The notes under the pieces were generated by a model that saw only the letters and a program-made list of their open reading frames with translations, was not told where the DNA came from and did not search any database. The translations under genes and the position numbers were made by a program. Shown in pieces: positions 53,711 to 64,000 of a stretch of DNA of 64,000 nt (positions are counted from its first letter, which is position 1; each line of letters begins with the position of its first letter). Source of the DNA: Mycobacterium lepraemurium (lineage in GTDB: Bacteria; Actinomycetota; Actinomycetes; Mycobacteriales; Mycobacteriaceae); the NCBI GenBank assembly GCA_002291465.1, contig CP021238.1, positions 620,001 to 684,000 on the forward strand, given 5' to 3'.

Positions 53711-54718
53711 CGTGACGAGAAGCTTGCAGTGCCGCTCGGGATCGGCGAGGTCGTCGAACGCCGCCCCGACCCCGTCCAGCCCGACCTCGCCGGTGATCAG
53801 CGGCGCCACGACGATGTCACCCTCGGCGAGCGCGCGCAGCGAATCGCCGAATTCCTCGGGGGTGTAGGCGAGCACGAACTGCACGTTGATCTCCTTGGCG
53901 ATCGCGAAGAACGGGTGCACGGTGTCGGGTTGCATGCACACGCCGGCGACCACCAGCCGGGTGCCGGGCCTGGCGCGCAGCAGCACGTCGTCGATGATGC
54001 CGGGTACGCCGACCGCCTCGAACACCACCGCGGGCTTGACGCTGTCGAACGGCGAGCCCTGCGCGGGATCCAGCGTCCGGTGGGCCCCCATCGCGGTGGC
54101 CAGCTCGCGGCGCTTGGGCGAAAAGTCGGTCGCCACAACCGATTCCACACCGAGCGTGGCGAGGGCGGCGATGATGGCGATCCCGATCGGGCCGCACCCG
54201 AGCACCAGGGCGGTGTCGGCGGGGGTGATGTTTGATTTGTTGACGGCGTGCAGTCCGACCGCCATGGGTTCGGTCAGCGCCGCGTGCTTGACGTCCAGGC
54301 CGTTGGGGATGGGCAGCAGCAGCGGCGCCGAGAGCAGCATCCGCTCGGCATAGCCGCCGATCGTGGTGTTGCTGTAGACGATCGGCTCGACGCCCTTGGC
54401 GGACAACAACACCGGCAGCGAGGTGACCAAAGTGCCCGGGGGATGGGTTTCGGTGTCGGGGCCCGCTTCGAGTATCTCGGCGCTGAATTCGTGGCCCATG
54501 AAGATGTCGTGGTCCAGGTCGACGCGCATGCCGCCCGCGCCGCCGGCCACTCGATCGCTCATCTGAAGAACCTGGGCGCCGTGGGCGGCGAAATGCAGGT
54601 CCGAGCCGCAAATCCCGCATGCCCGCACCCCGACGAGCACCTGGCCGGTTTCGGGTATCGGTTCGGGCACGTCGTCGCGGTAGACCATGCGACCGTCGCG
54701 CAACACCACCGCGCGCAT
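53705..54718 (-). CDS. Zinc-dependent alcohol dehydrogenase-like oxidoreductase (MDR family)
   Basis: 337-aa medium-chain dehydrogenase. Catalytic zinc ligands are suggested by ACGICGSDLH (Cys37, His42) and FMGHEF; the Rossmann motif is VLGCGPIGIA with Asp after the second strand (VVATDFS), indicating NAD preference. The four-cysteine structural-zinc loop is absent. Substrate unknown. It overlaps the stop of the luciferase-like gene upstream, so they form an operon with ephA. The IS inserted exactly at its stop codon without altering the C-terminus (CKLLVTP). Confidence 0.85.
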   Translation of the reverse strand: MRAVVLRDGRMVYRDDVPEPIPETGQVLVGVRACGICGSDLHFAAHGAQVLQMSDRVAGGAGGMRVDLDHDIFMGHEFSAEILEAGPDTETHPPGTLVTSLPVLLSAKGVEPIVYSNTTIGGYAERMLLSAPLLLPIPNGLDVKHAALTEPMAVGLHAVNKSNITPADTALVLGCGPIGIAIIAALATLGVESVVATDFSPKRRELATAMGAHRTLDPAQGSPFDSVKPAVVFEAVGVPGIIDDVLLRARPGTRLVVAGVCMQPDTVHPFFAIAKEINVQFVLAYTPEEFGDSLRALAEGDIVVAPLITGEVGLDGVGAAFDDLADPERHCKLLVTP

Positions 54719-55913
54719 CAGTGCACCGCGGCCTTGTGCTCGTCGACATGTTCGCTGATGGCCTTGACGACGGCCTCACCCGCCCGGCCGAGCAACTGGT
54801 CGCGCATGCCCTTCGCCCAATCGTGCGATGCGCGCGACGCGTCGAGCTGCCGCTTGAAGTGCGGAATCACCTTGCGCGCCATCAGGTCATAGCAGTGGTA
54901 TGTCGCTTGCGGCGAGGCCCAGTCGTGGCCCAGCATCAACAGGGTGCCGAAACCGCCGGACCGGTCCAGCAGGTCCTCGATGTGGGCGATGGCGTCTTCG
55001 GGCGTGCCGATGCAGCAGTTGCCCTTGGCCGCGTACTCGGCGACGAACTCGTGCGGCGTCTGGGTGCCCTCCACGCTGTTGGCCAGCGGGACGAAGCCGG
55101 CCGCGCCGAAGAGTTCGCGAAATCCTGTAGCCCGTAAGTGCAATCGTCGATCGCCTGCTCGCGGCTGTCCGCGATGTGTATGATGCTCAAGACGTGCCAG
55201 TCGCCGCGGTCCGGTTCATCCCGGCCGGCCTTGGCGGTCTGCTCGCGCACTACGTCCCAGGTGGTCTCCAGCGCCGCGTAACCGCCGGGCACCGACATTG
55301 ACAGCGACAGCAGCGAGGTGCCCAGCGCCCCGGCTAACCGCGGACCCGAGGGGGAAATCATTGCGGCCGTCGATATCTCGGGGTACGGCCAGGTGTAGGG
55401 CCGGATGTGCAACTGGGCATCACGCAGCGTGAACCAGTCGGAGTGGCGGTCGATTCGCTCGGTGGGGGCGGCGCGGAACAGCGCCAGGATCGCCTCCAGC
55501 GACTCCTGCATCATGTGCCGCTGATCGACGGGGTCGATGCCCATCATGTAGGCGTCCGACGGCAGCGCGCCGGGCCCGGTGCCGAACATCACCCGGCCGC
55601 GGGTCAGGTGATCGAGCAGAGCACCCAGCGATCGGCCACCATGAGCGGATGGTGAATGGTGATAGGGCAGCGACACCACGCCGGTGCCCAACCGGATGTG
55701 TTTGGTCCGCTCTGCCGCGGTGGCGATGAACACCTCCCGGCAGGCGATCAGTTCGTAGCCGCCGGAGTGGTGTTCGCCGAACCACGCCTCGTCGAATCCG
55801 AGCCGATCCAGTGCTACCACCCGTTCCAGGTCGTATTCCAGTGCGACCGTTGGGGATTGGCCGACGGGGTGAAACGGGGTGATGAAGACACCGAACCGCA
55901 GGGGCGCGCTCAT
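54718..55913 (-). pseudogene. Luciferase-like (LLM) flavin monooxygenase, frameshifted (Rv3618 ortholog)
   Basis: From the ATG at 55913: RFGVFITPFHPVGQSPTVAL, FDEAWFGEHHSGGYELI, LGTGVVSLPYHHSP and MFGTGPGALPSDAYM, a typical F420- or FMN-dependent bacterial luciferase family protein. After DDCTYGLQDFAN (about 55115) one base is missing (AACTCTTCGGC where AACTACTTCGGC is expected). The last 135 residues (FGAAGFVPLANSVEG to the stop at 54718) lie in another frame. Single lesion, so either early decay or a read error. Operonic with ephA upstream (4-bp overlap). Confidence 0.85.
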
Positions 55914-56875
55914 CGCAGCTTCAATCCGTTGAGGAAGTCCAGTAAGGCCGCGTTCACCTCGGCGGGGCGTTCCTGCTGCAGCCAGTGCCCGGCGCCGTCG
56001 ATCATCACCTGCCGGTACGGGCCGGAGATCACCTCCGCCGCGCGGTCGGCCCGGGTGAAGGACAGGACGGGATCGGCCGTCCCGCCGATGAACAGGCACG
56101 GCACCGCGATCTTGGCGCCGTCGAGTTCGGGGGTGGTCTCCCAGTTGCGGTCGAAATTGCGATACCAGTTCAGGCCGCCGGTGAAGCCGGTGCGCGAGAA
56201 TTCGGCGATGTAGTGGTCCAGCTCGTCCTGGCTGATCCACTCCGGCAGCCCGTCGGGCTCGGGAAGGCGTTCGAGGAAACCCTCCGGACCCGGCGCCACC
56301 ATCCGCAGTCCCGCCGCCTTGTCGCCGTCGGTCCGCAGGCTGCCCATCATCCGTCGCATCACCTGCGCGGGATCGGCATTCAACTCGGCGTCGGCCACCC
56401 CGGGCTCCTGGAAGTACAGGATGTAGAAGAAGTTCTCGCCGAACATCTTTCGCCACGCCTGCGTCGGCGCCACCCGCGGCCGGGGCGTCACCGGCACGCT
56501 CATGGCGGCGACGGCCGCGACCCGGTCCGGGTGCAGCAGCGGCGCATTCCACACCACCGCCGCACCCCAGTCGTGCCCCACCCACACGGCGCGCTGCGCG
56601 CCCACGTCGTCGAGCAGGCCGACGAGGTCGGCGGTCAACTGGTGAATGTCGTAGGCCTCGACGGCATCCGGGCGATCCGAACCGCCGTAGCCGCGCTGAT
56701 CGGGCGCCAGCACGTGGTAGCCGGCGCTGGCGAGGACGTCGATCTGGTGTCGCCAGGAGTACGCCAGTTCGGGGAATCCGTGGGCCAGGATCACCACGGG
56801 TGCGCCGCGGTCGCCCGCTTCGGTCACCCGCAGCCGCACACCATTGGTATCTACTAACCGTTGGGTAGGGGGCAC
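55910..56875 (-). CDS. ephA: Epoxide hydrolase EphA
   Basis: 321-aa alpha/beta hydrolase. Oxyanion HGFPELAYSWRHQ, nucleophile elbow VGHDWGAAVVW (Asp nucleophile), lid region with LNWYRNFDRNWE (Tyr as proton donor), and GAGHWLQQERP with the catalytic His. Matches M. tuberculosis EphA (Rv3617), which lies next to espACD there; that cluster is absent here. First gene of the ephA - luciferase-like - dehydrogenase operon. Intact. Confidence 0.93.
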   Translation of the reverse strand: MPPTQRLVDTNGVRLRVTEAGDRGAPVVILAHGFPELAYSWRHQIDVLASAGYHVLAPDQRGYGGSDRPDAVEAYDIHQLTADLVGLLDDVGAQRAVWVGHDWGAAVVWNAPLLHPDRVAAVAAMSVPVTPRPRVAPTQAWRKMFGENFFYILYFQEPGVADAELNADPAQVMRRMMGSLRTDGDKAAGLRMVAPGPEGFLERLPEPDGLPEWISQDELDHYIAEFSRTGFTGGLNWYRNFDRNWETTPELDGAKIAVPCLFIGGTADPVLSFTRADRAAEVISGPYRQVMIDGAGHWLQQERPAEVNAALLDFLNGLKLR

Positions 56876-56978
56876 CGTCTCACCAAATCACAACGGTCGC
56901 GGACAGAGAAGGGCCCAATTGACGCGAATGGCGGTGGGTTGCGCATCAAATGGCCGCAACACCGCAATACTCGGGTTT

Positions 56979-57392
56979 ATGTGCCTGGACCATGCCGTGT
57001 TGTGGACCAGAAATCCGCGGGTGTCGATGGACTTCTACACGCGCGTCGTCGGGCTGGAACCGGTTCGGTTCGCTGAATTCGAGGCCGGCGAGGCGCCGTT
57101 CCCCAGCGTGCGCATCTGCGCGGACTCGATCATCGACTTGATGCCGCTCGAGATGGTTGCCGGCGCCGCGTCGTCCGGGGTCGCCGAGGGCAGTGCCGGT
57201 AACCCCGTCAACCACGTCTGTATTGCCTTGTCCAAGGCCGAATACGACGCGCTGGAGGCGCGCCTGCAGGCCGAGGGCGTGGACACCGGCGTGCGGCTGA
57301 GCCGGAGTTTCGGCGCACGGGGCTGGTCGCCGCACACGTACTACTTCGCCGACCCGGACGGCAATGTCGTCGAAGCCCGCTACTACGAGTGA
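56979..57392 (+). CDS. Glyoxalase/VOC-superfamily protein
   Basis: 137 aa from the ATG at 56979 (CLDHAVLWTRNPRVSMDFYT), preferred to upstream in-frame codons because similarity to VOC proteins starts here. Two beta-alpha-beta-beta-beta modules: an early LDHAVLW with possible ligand His, and NHVCIALSKAEYDAL plus a C-terminal YYFADPDGNVVEARYYE motif typical of metal-dependent VOC enzymes. Reaction unknown; relatives include dioxygenases and resistance proteins. It occupies the place where espACD and neighbours lie in M. tuberculosis. Confidence 0.82.
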   Translation: MCLDHAVLWTRNPRVSMDFYTRVVGLEPVRFAEFEAGEAPFPSVRICADSIIDLMPLEMVAGAASSGVAEGSAGNPVNHVCIALSKAEYDALEARLQAEGVDTGVRLSRSFGARGWSPHTYYFADPDGNVVEARYYE

Positions 57393-57409
57393 CGGGCCCG
57401 GCCGCAGCG

Positions 57410-57467
57410 CCGAGCGTCACGCAGGAGTGACACCGGCCGCCGACGGCAGCGCCAGCGTGACGCTCGG
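57410..57467. repeat. Large hairpin upstream of ftsH (13-bp perfect stem)
   Basis: CCGAGCGTCACGC (57410-57422) pairs perfectly with GCGTGACGCTCGG (57455-57467) around a 32-nt GC-rich loop. Shares GCGCCGAGCGTCACGC and GCCAGCGTGACG with the palindrome at 38945-38970. It could terminate the glyoxalase transcript; there is no U-tract. Confidence 0.65.
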
Positions 57468-57502
57468 GAACCGCCGGTCGTTGCTATTGACGAGGACGCT
57501 GC

Positions 57503-57521
57503 GCTCCGGCTCTGCCGGAGC
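57503..57521. repeat. Second hairpin in the ftsH leader
   Basis: GCTCCGGC-TCT-GCCGGAGC, perfect 8-bp stem with a 3-nt loop, about 85 bp upstream of the ftsH start. May act as a terminator remnant or as a leader structure. Confidence 0.6.
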
Positions 57522-57605
57522 TGGCGATCGCCGCTAGCGGTAGCCTGGACTTTTCCAGCTGCGTGTATATCGGGGAAGGACCTGCCCAGTAAGGGCCGAT
57601 GATTG

Positions 57606-60008
<2,403 letters not shown>

Positions 60009-60024
60009 GCAAACGGAGGGTGTG

Positions 60025-60639
60025 ATGGCCGGGAACGGTTCAGCGCCGGACACCGCGACGCACCAGGTCCGGCAGTTCGACCAGGCGCGCGCCGAGGCCG
60101 CCGTCCGCGAGTTGTTGTTCGCCATCGGCGAGGACCCCGACCGGCACGGCCTGGCCGAAACCCCGGCCCGCGTCGCCCGCGCCTACCGGGAGATGTTCGC
60201 CGGCCTGTACACCGACCCGGACAGCGTGCTGAACACCATGTTCGACGAGGAACACGACGAACTGGTGCTGGTCAAGGAGATCCCGCTGTACTCCACCTGC
60301 GAGCACCACCTGGTGTCGTTTCACGGGGTGGCCCATGTCGGTTACATCCCCGGCAACGACGGCCGGGTCACCGGCCTGTCCAAGATCGCCCGCCTGGTCG
60401 ACCTGTACGCCAAGCGGCCCCAGGTGCAGGAGCGGCTGACCAGTCAGATCGCCGACGCCCTGGTGGAAAAGCTCAATCCGCGCGGGGTGATCGTGGTGGT
60501 CGAGGCCGAGCACCTGTGCATGGCGATGCGCGGTGTCCGCAAACCCGGTGCCGTCACCACGACCTCGGCGGTGCGCGGGCTGTTCAAGACCAACGCGGCT
60601 TCTCGGGCGGAGGCGCTCGACCTGATCCTGCGTAAGTGA
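60025..60639 (+). CDS. folE: GTP cyclohydrolase I
   Basis: 204-aa homodecameric enzyme that converts GTP to dihydroneopterin triphosphate, the first step of folate synthesis. Zinc site [11 protein letters not shown] (Cys92, His95) with a second Cys in [11 protein letters not shown]; substrate-binding [22 protein letters not shown] at 60025 with AACGGAGGG upstream. It lies 16 bp after ftsH and just before folP1. Intact. Confidence 0.97.
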   Translation: MAGNGSAPDTATHQVRQFDQARAEAAVRELLFAIGEDPDRHGLAETPARVARAYREMFAGLYTDPDSVLNTMFDEEHDELVLVKEIPLYSTCEHHLVSFHGVAHVGYIPGNDGRVTGLSKIARLVDLYAKRPQVQERLTSQIADALVEKLNPRGVIVVVEAEHLCMAMRGVRKPGAVTTTSAVRGLFKTNAASRAEALDLILRK

Positions 60640-60649
60640 GTCCGGCGCC

Positions 60650-61462
60650 TTGCAGGTAATGGGAGTCTTGAACGTCACTGACGATTCGTTCTCCGACGGC
60701 GGCCGCTACCTCGACCCCGACAAGGCCGTCGCACACGGACTGGCGCTGGTCGCCGAGGGCGCCGGCATCGTCGACGTGGGCGGCGAATCCACCCGCCCCG
60801 GCGCCACCCGGATCGACCCGCGCGTCGAGACCTCCCGCGTCGTCCCGGTCGTCAAAGCGCTTGCGGCAGAAGGTGTCACGGTGAGCATCGACACCATGCG
60901 CGCCGACGTCGCGCAAGCGGCGCTGGGCAGCGGCGCGCGGATCGTCAACGACGTGTCCGGCGGGCGCGCCGATCCGGCGATGGCGCCGCTGCTGGCCGAG
61001 GCGAAAGTGCCCTGGGTGCTGATGCATTGGCGATCGGTGTCGGTCGAGCGCCCGCACGCGGCCCCGCAGTACCGCGACGTGGTCGCCGAGGTGCGCGCCG
61101 AACTGCTTGCCAGCGTCGACGCCGCGTTGGCCGCTGGCGTCGATTCCGTCCGGCTGATGATCGATCCGGGGTTGGGATTCGCCAAGACCGGACAACACAA
61201 TTGGGCCCTGCTGCACGCGTTGCCGCAGTTGGTCGCCACCGGGATCCCGGTACTGCTGGGCGCCTCCCGCAAACGGTTCCTCGGCACGCTGCTGGCCGGA
61301 CCCGACGGCACGCCGCGGCCGCCCGACGGGCGGGAGACGGCGACCGCGGTGATTTCCGCGCTGGCCGCGCTACACGGGGCGTGGGGGGTGCGGGTGCACG
61401 ACGTGCGGGCCACGGTCGATGCGCTCAAGGTGGTCGGCGCTTGGATGGGAGACGATGGCTGA
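60650..61462 (+). CDS. folP1: Dihydropteroate synthase FolP1 (start disrupted by a one-base deletion)
   Basis: About 270 aa. TIM-barrel DHPS joining pABA to the pterin; sulfonamide target. Pterin-site motifs [41 protein letters not shown] and [11 protein letters not shown] are intact. In related species the gene starts GTG-AGT-CCG-GCG-CCT, i.e. the GTG at 60636. Here CCTTGCAG replaces the expected CCTGTGCAG, so the 60636 frame stops within 8 codons. Translation must start at TTG 60650 or ATG 60659, costing 5-8 residues before the first strand. Overlaps folB by 8 bp. Confidence 0.9.
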   Translation: MQVMGVLNVTDDSFSDGGRYLDPDKAVAHGLALVAEGAGIVDVGGESTRPGATRIDPRVETSRVVPVVKALAAEGVTVSIDTMRADVAQAALGSGARIVNDVSGGRADPAMAPLLAEAKVPWVLMHWRSVSVERPHAAPQYRDVVAEVRAELLASVDAALAAGVDSVRLMIDPGLGFAKTGQHNWALLHALPQLVATGIPVLLGASRKRFLGTLLAGPDGTPRPPDGRETATAVISALAALHGAWGVRVHDVRATVDALKVVGAWMGDDG

Positions 61463-61856
61463 TCGAATCGAGTTGCGCGGCTTGAGGGTTCGCGGACAAC
61501 ACGGAGTGTTCGACCACGAGCGCGTCGACGGGCAGGACTTCGTCATCGACGTCACGGTCTGGATCGACCTGGTCGGCGCCGCGGCCAGCGACGAGCTGGC
61601 CGACACCTACGACTACGGCGCGCTGGCGCAGTTGGCCGCCGACGTGGTGGCCGGCCCGGCGCGCAATCTGATCGAAGCCGTCGGGGCGCAGATCGCCGAC
61701 CAGGTGATGGACGACGAACGTGTGCACGCCGTCGAGGTGGTGGTGCACAAGCCGCAGGCCCCGATCCCGCAGCAGTTCGCCGACGTCGCGGTGGTGGTGC
61801 GGCGGTCCCGGCGTGGCGGCCGCGGTTCGGTGGTCCCGGCGGGCGGGGCGCTATGA
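61455..61856 (+). CDS. folB: Dihydroneopterin aldolase
   Basis: 133 aa from the ATG at 61455 ([21 protein letters not shown]). Catalytic segments are [19 protein letters not shown] (Glu after GV) and [10 protein letters not shown] (Lys). Cleaves dihydroneopterin to hydroxymethyl-dihydropterin and glycolaldehyde; mycobacterial enzymes are cooperative octamers. Translationally coupled with folP1 (8-bp overlap) and followed by a 19-codon ORF before folK. Confidence 0.95.
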   Translation: MADRIELRGLRVRGQHGVFDHERVDGQDFVIDVTVWIDLVGAAASDELADTYDYGALAQLAADVVAGPARNLIEAVGAQIADQVMDDERVHAVEVVVHKPQAPIPQQFADVAVVVRRSRRGGRGSVVPAGGAL

Positions 61857-61912
61857 CACGCGACGACGCCGATGACGCCGGCGCAGCCGGGTTTGAGGAG
61901 CAGCGCCAATGA
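61853..61912 (+). CDS. Candidate 19-aa bridging ORF between folB and folK
   Basis: ATG at 61853 overlaps the folB stop (ATGA) and its own TGA overlaps the folK ATG (CAATGA). The peptide is [19 protein letters not shown]. It begins with the same ATGACACGCG as folK. It may be a coupling ORF that carries ribosomes from folB to folK, or a decayed alternative folK start. No homolog is known to me and expression is not shown. Confidence 0.4.
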   Translation: MTRDDADDAGAAGFEEQRQ

Positions 61913-62457
61913 CACGCGTTGTCTTATCCATTGGCTCCAATCTGGGGGACCGGCTGGCGCGGCTGCAGTCCGTCGTCGACGGGCTCGGCGGCGCGGTGCG
62001 CGCCATCTCGCCGGTGTACGAAACCCAACCCTGGGGCCGGGTGGATCAGGCGCCGTTTCTCAACGCGGTGCTGATCGCCGACGACCCGGCCTGCGACGGC
62101 CAGGGCTGGCTGCGCCGGGCGCAGGAATTCGAGCGGGCGGCGGGCCGGGTGCGCGGCGAACGCTGGGGCCCGCGCACCCTCGACGTCGACCTGATCGCCT
62201 GCTACGGCGACGGCGAGGTGATCTCCCGGGAGAACAACCTGACGCTGCCGCATCCGCTGGCGCATCTGCGGGCCTTCGTCCTGATCCCGTGGCTGGCCGT
62301 CGACCCGGACGCGCGGCTGACGGTGGCCGACGGGCCGCAACCGGTCGCCCGCCTGCTGGCCCAGCTGGACCAGGCCGACCGGGACGGTGTCCGGCCGACC
62401 AGCCTGACGCTGACACCGCCCGCGGGCTCGCCGGCCGAGTCGGGGGCGGGCAGCTGA
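61909..62457 (+). CDS. folK: Hydroxymethyl-dihydropterin pyrophosphokinase
   Basis: 182-aa HPPK. Starts [20 protein letters not shown]; substrate and Mg sites YETQPWG, NAVLIADD, RWGPRTLDVDLIACYGD and LPHPLAHLRAFVLIPW are intact. Transfers pyrophosphate from ATP to the pterin before DHPS. GAGGAGCAG upstream of the ATG serves as ribosome-binding site. Overlaps the next ATG at 62457. Confidence 0.95.
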   Translation: MTRVVLSIGSNLGDRLARLQSVVDGLGGAVRAISPVYETQPWGRVDQAPFLNAVLIADDPACDGQGWLRRAQEFERAAGRVRGERWGPRTLDVDLIACYGDGEVISRENNLTLPHPLAHLRAFVLIPWLAVDPDARLTVADGPQPVARLLAQLDQADRDGVRPTSLTLTPPAGSPAESGAGS

Positions 62458-62933
62458 TGGGCCCCACCCGCAAGCGTGACCTGACGGCCGCGGTGGTCGG
62501 CGTTGCCGTCGTGGGTTATCTGCTGGTCCAGGGCCTGTATCGGTGGTTTCCGCCGATCACGGTGTGGACCGGGCTGTCGCTGCTGGCCGTCGCCGTCATC
62601 GAGGCGTTGTGGGCGCGCTACGTGCGCACCAAGATCAACGACGGCGAGATCGGCTCCGGTCCCGGCTGGCTGCATCCGCTGGCGGTGGCACGCAGCCTGA
62701 TGGTGGCCAAGGCGTCGGCGTGGGTGGGCGCGCTGATGCTGGGCTGGTGGATCGGGGTGCTGGTGTATTTCCTGCCGCGCCGCTCCTGGCTGCGGGCGGC
62801 CGCCGAGGACACCTCGGGGGCGGTGGTGGCGGCCGTCAGCGCGCTGGCTCTGCTCGTCGCCGCGCTGTGGCTGCAACATTGCTGCAAATCCCCGCCGGAC
62901 TCCGGCGAGCACGGCGAGGGCGCGGAAACCTAG
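62457..62933 (+). CDS. DUF3180 membrane protein (Rv3605c ortholog)
   Basis: 158 aa, four transmembrane helices (LTAAVVGVAVVGYLLVQGL, ITVWTGLSLLAVAVIEALW, WVGALMLGWWIGVLVYFL, AVVAAVSALALLVAALWL). DUF3180 proteins always accompany the folate genes in actinobacteria; function unknown. Between helices 2 and 3 is the conserved HPLAVARSLMVAKASAWVGA. ATG overlaps the folK stop by one base. Cysteines HCC follow the last helix. Confidence 0.9.
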   Translation: MGPTRKRDLTAAVVGVAVVGYLLVQGLYRWFPPITVWTGLSLLAVAVIEALWARYVRTKINDGEIGSGPGWLHPLAVARSLMVAKASAWVGALMLGWWIGVLVYFLPRRSWLRAAAEDTSGAVVAAVSALALLVAALWLQHCCKSPPDSGEHGEGAET

Positions 62934-63020
62934 CCGACCCGGCCGCGGCGCGGGCAACCCGCAAAGAATCGCCGGAGTCGGCCGACACGCTGATTGACCT
63001 CGCGCAGGTACAGTTTGGCC

Positions 63021-64000
63021 ATGACCGTTCTGTCCCGCGGCGCCCGGGTCCGGCGCGGCGGCCGCAGGCCGGGTTGGGTGCTCTTGACCGCGTTGCTGGT
63101 CCTCGCGATGGGGGCCAGTTCCGCATTGGTTTTCACCAATCGGGTGGAACTCCTCAAGCTCGCTGTAATCCTGGCGCTGTGGGCCGCAGTCGCCGGCGCT
63201 TTCGTCTCCGTGCTGTATCGCCGCCAAAGCGACGCCGACCAGTCCCGCATCCGTGACCTCAAACTGGTCTACGACCTGCAGCTGGACCGCGAGATCTTGG
63301 CCCGGCGCGAATACGAGCTCACGGTGGAGTCCCAGCTGCGCCGCGAGCTCGCCTCCGAGCTGCGCGCCCAGGCCGCCGACGACCTGGCCGAGCTGCGCGC
63401 CGAGCTGAGCGCCCTGCGGACCAGCCTGGAAATCCTGTTCGACACCGACCTGGGGCAGCGCCCGGCGCTCGGGGCGTTCGAGGGCGAGCCGCAACCCGAG
63501 CGGGCGTACAGCGAGTGGGAGCGCAACGGCGAGAACCCCCGCGACACGCCGGTGGATTGGGTGCCCAGCGATCGGGTGACCTCAGCACCCCAGGAGCATC
63601 CGCCTGGACGGCACGACGAGACGGCCATCATCGACGTGCCCGAGGAGCCGCTGATGCCGCCCCGCCCGCAGCAGCCAGCGCCGCCGCGGCGCGAGCGTCC
63701 CCGCTACCACGCGCCCCCGGGGCCGACGGAGCCGCGGTTCGAGCCCCGGTATCAACCCCCGCCGGCCGCCGCCGCGACGCCACCTCCGCCGGAAACGCCG
63801 CCGGAACCCCCGCGCGAACCCCAGCCCCAGCAGCAGGGCCGTGACTGGCAGCCCGTGGGCGCCGAGGGGCAGTGGTTGCCGCCCGGATCACCGGGCAGCA
63901 ACTGGGCCGGCGCCGACGCGGAGTCGACGGGTGGACGCCGGCGTGCCCGGCATTCGGGCGCCGACGAGGCCTGGGACGGCATGCCCGTGGAGCCCGTGCC
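63021..64000 (+). CDS. Membrane protein with coiled-coil and Pro-rich region (Rv3604c ortholog), 3' end beyond the window
   Basis: Starts at the ATG at 63021 and is open to the end of the window (326 codons). Two helices near the N-terminus (PGWVLLTALLVLAMGASSALVF and LLKLAVILALWAAVAGAFVSVL when read through), then a charged coiled coil (QLDREILARREYELTVESQL, LRAQAADDLAELRAELSALR), and a long proline/arginine-rich part. This is the DUF6779/Rv3604c-type layout, conserved at the end of the folate operon. Function unknown; 87 bp after the DUF3180 gene. Confidence 0.85.
   Translation, partial: MTVLSRGARVRRGGRRPGWVLLTALLVLAMGASSALVFTNRVELLKLAVILALWAAVAGAFVSVLYRRQSDADQSRIRDLKLVYDLQLDREILARREYELTVESQLRRELASELRAQAADDLAELRAELSALRTSLEILFDTDLGQRPALGAFEGEPQPERAYSEWERNGENPRDTPVDWVPSDRVTSAPQEHPPGRHDETAIIDVPEEPLMPPRPQQPAPPRRERPRYHAPPGPTEPRFEPRYQPPPAAAATPPPPETPPEPPREPQPQQQGRDWQPVGAEGQWLPPGSPGSNWAGADAESTGGRRRARHSGADEAWDGMPVEPV

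Noticed and set aside
56250..57000. An espACD-like cluster expected between ephA and ftsH
   Set aside because: No ORF in either strand resembles EspA, EspC or EspD; the interval holds only ephA and the glyoxalase-like gene.

Overview
The window is high-GC DNA (about two thirds G+C by eye) from a slow-growing Mycobacterium. Almost every gene has a recognisable M. tuberculosis counterpart, and the order is the reverse of the M. tuberculosis block from about Rv3683 down to Rv3604c. The espACD cluster (Rv3616c-Rv3612c) is missing between ephA and ftsH. Extra genes typical of the M. avium complex are present (a zinc alcohol dehydrogenase, a DUF4232 protein, a glyoxalase-like protein). Together these point to an M. 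avium-complex-like species. About a dozen genes carry frameshifts, nonsense codons or truncations, as in a genome undergoing reductive decay; M. lepraemurium is one MAC-related species known for this. The species assignment is inference from recalled gene orders, not from a database search.

Layout. 1-7,180: cell wall and stress genes (metallophosphoesterase fragment, ponA2, whiB4, the ArsA/Get3-like ATPase pair, DUF4177, RidA, MBL hydrolase). 7,277-14,436: crp, a small membrane protein, nth, a thioredoxin-like protein, a broken Nudix gene, the periplasmic acid-resistance protease marP, ephE, a holin-like membrane protein and a secreted serine protease. 14,458-22,956: acs, a broken DUF4232 gene, the dppABCD peptide/heme importer and a degenerate Fic-like protein. 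23,006-23,307: a strong candidate for the 6S-like RNA Ms1/MTS2823, with promoter and intrinsic terminator. 24,600-28,185: the tad/Flp pilus locus, in which only the ATPase and pilin reading frames look undamaged. 28,182-38,932: the Rv3651 sensor protein, a broken MrfA-like helicase, cspA, topA, the membrane adenylate cyclase, the clamp-loader delta-prime subunit and tRNA-Thr(CGT). 38,985-45,247: an envelope glycosylation neighbourhood (Rv3635-like, galE1, Rv3632, ppgS, Rv3630). 45,228-50,653: ppa, dacB, a zincin-like protease, tilS, hpt, lpqG. 50,654-57,392: the accessory segment, with an intact PE gene, a PPE fragment fused to a 13E12-repeat fragment, an IS481-type element with candidate 12-bp target duplication, an alcohol dehydrogenase, a frameshifted luciferase-like oxidoreductase, ephA and a glyoxalase. 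57,606-64,000: ftsH followed by the folate operon folE-folP1-folB-folK and two membrane proteins.

How it works together. Compact operons with 1-4 bp overlaps dominate (dppBCD, dacB-Rv3626c-tilS-hpt, folE to Rv3605c). Lesions concentrate in dispensable loci (pilus, helicase, PE/PPE, IS, oxidoreductases), while about 45 kb of housekeeping genes is clean. The one exception is folP1, whose usual start appears to have been lost by a one-base deletion. This distribution argues for real gene decay rather than uniform sequencing error, but it cannot be proved from the sequence alone. I found no CRISPR array, prophage or unknown multi-gene defence system. The most notable items are the selectively eroded Flp pilus locus with compensating frameshifts that hide inside open ORFs, the Ms1 RNA gene, the PPE/13E12 deletion junction and the folP1 start lesion.
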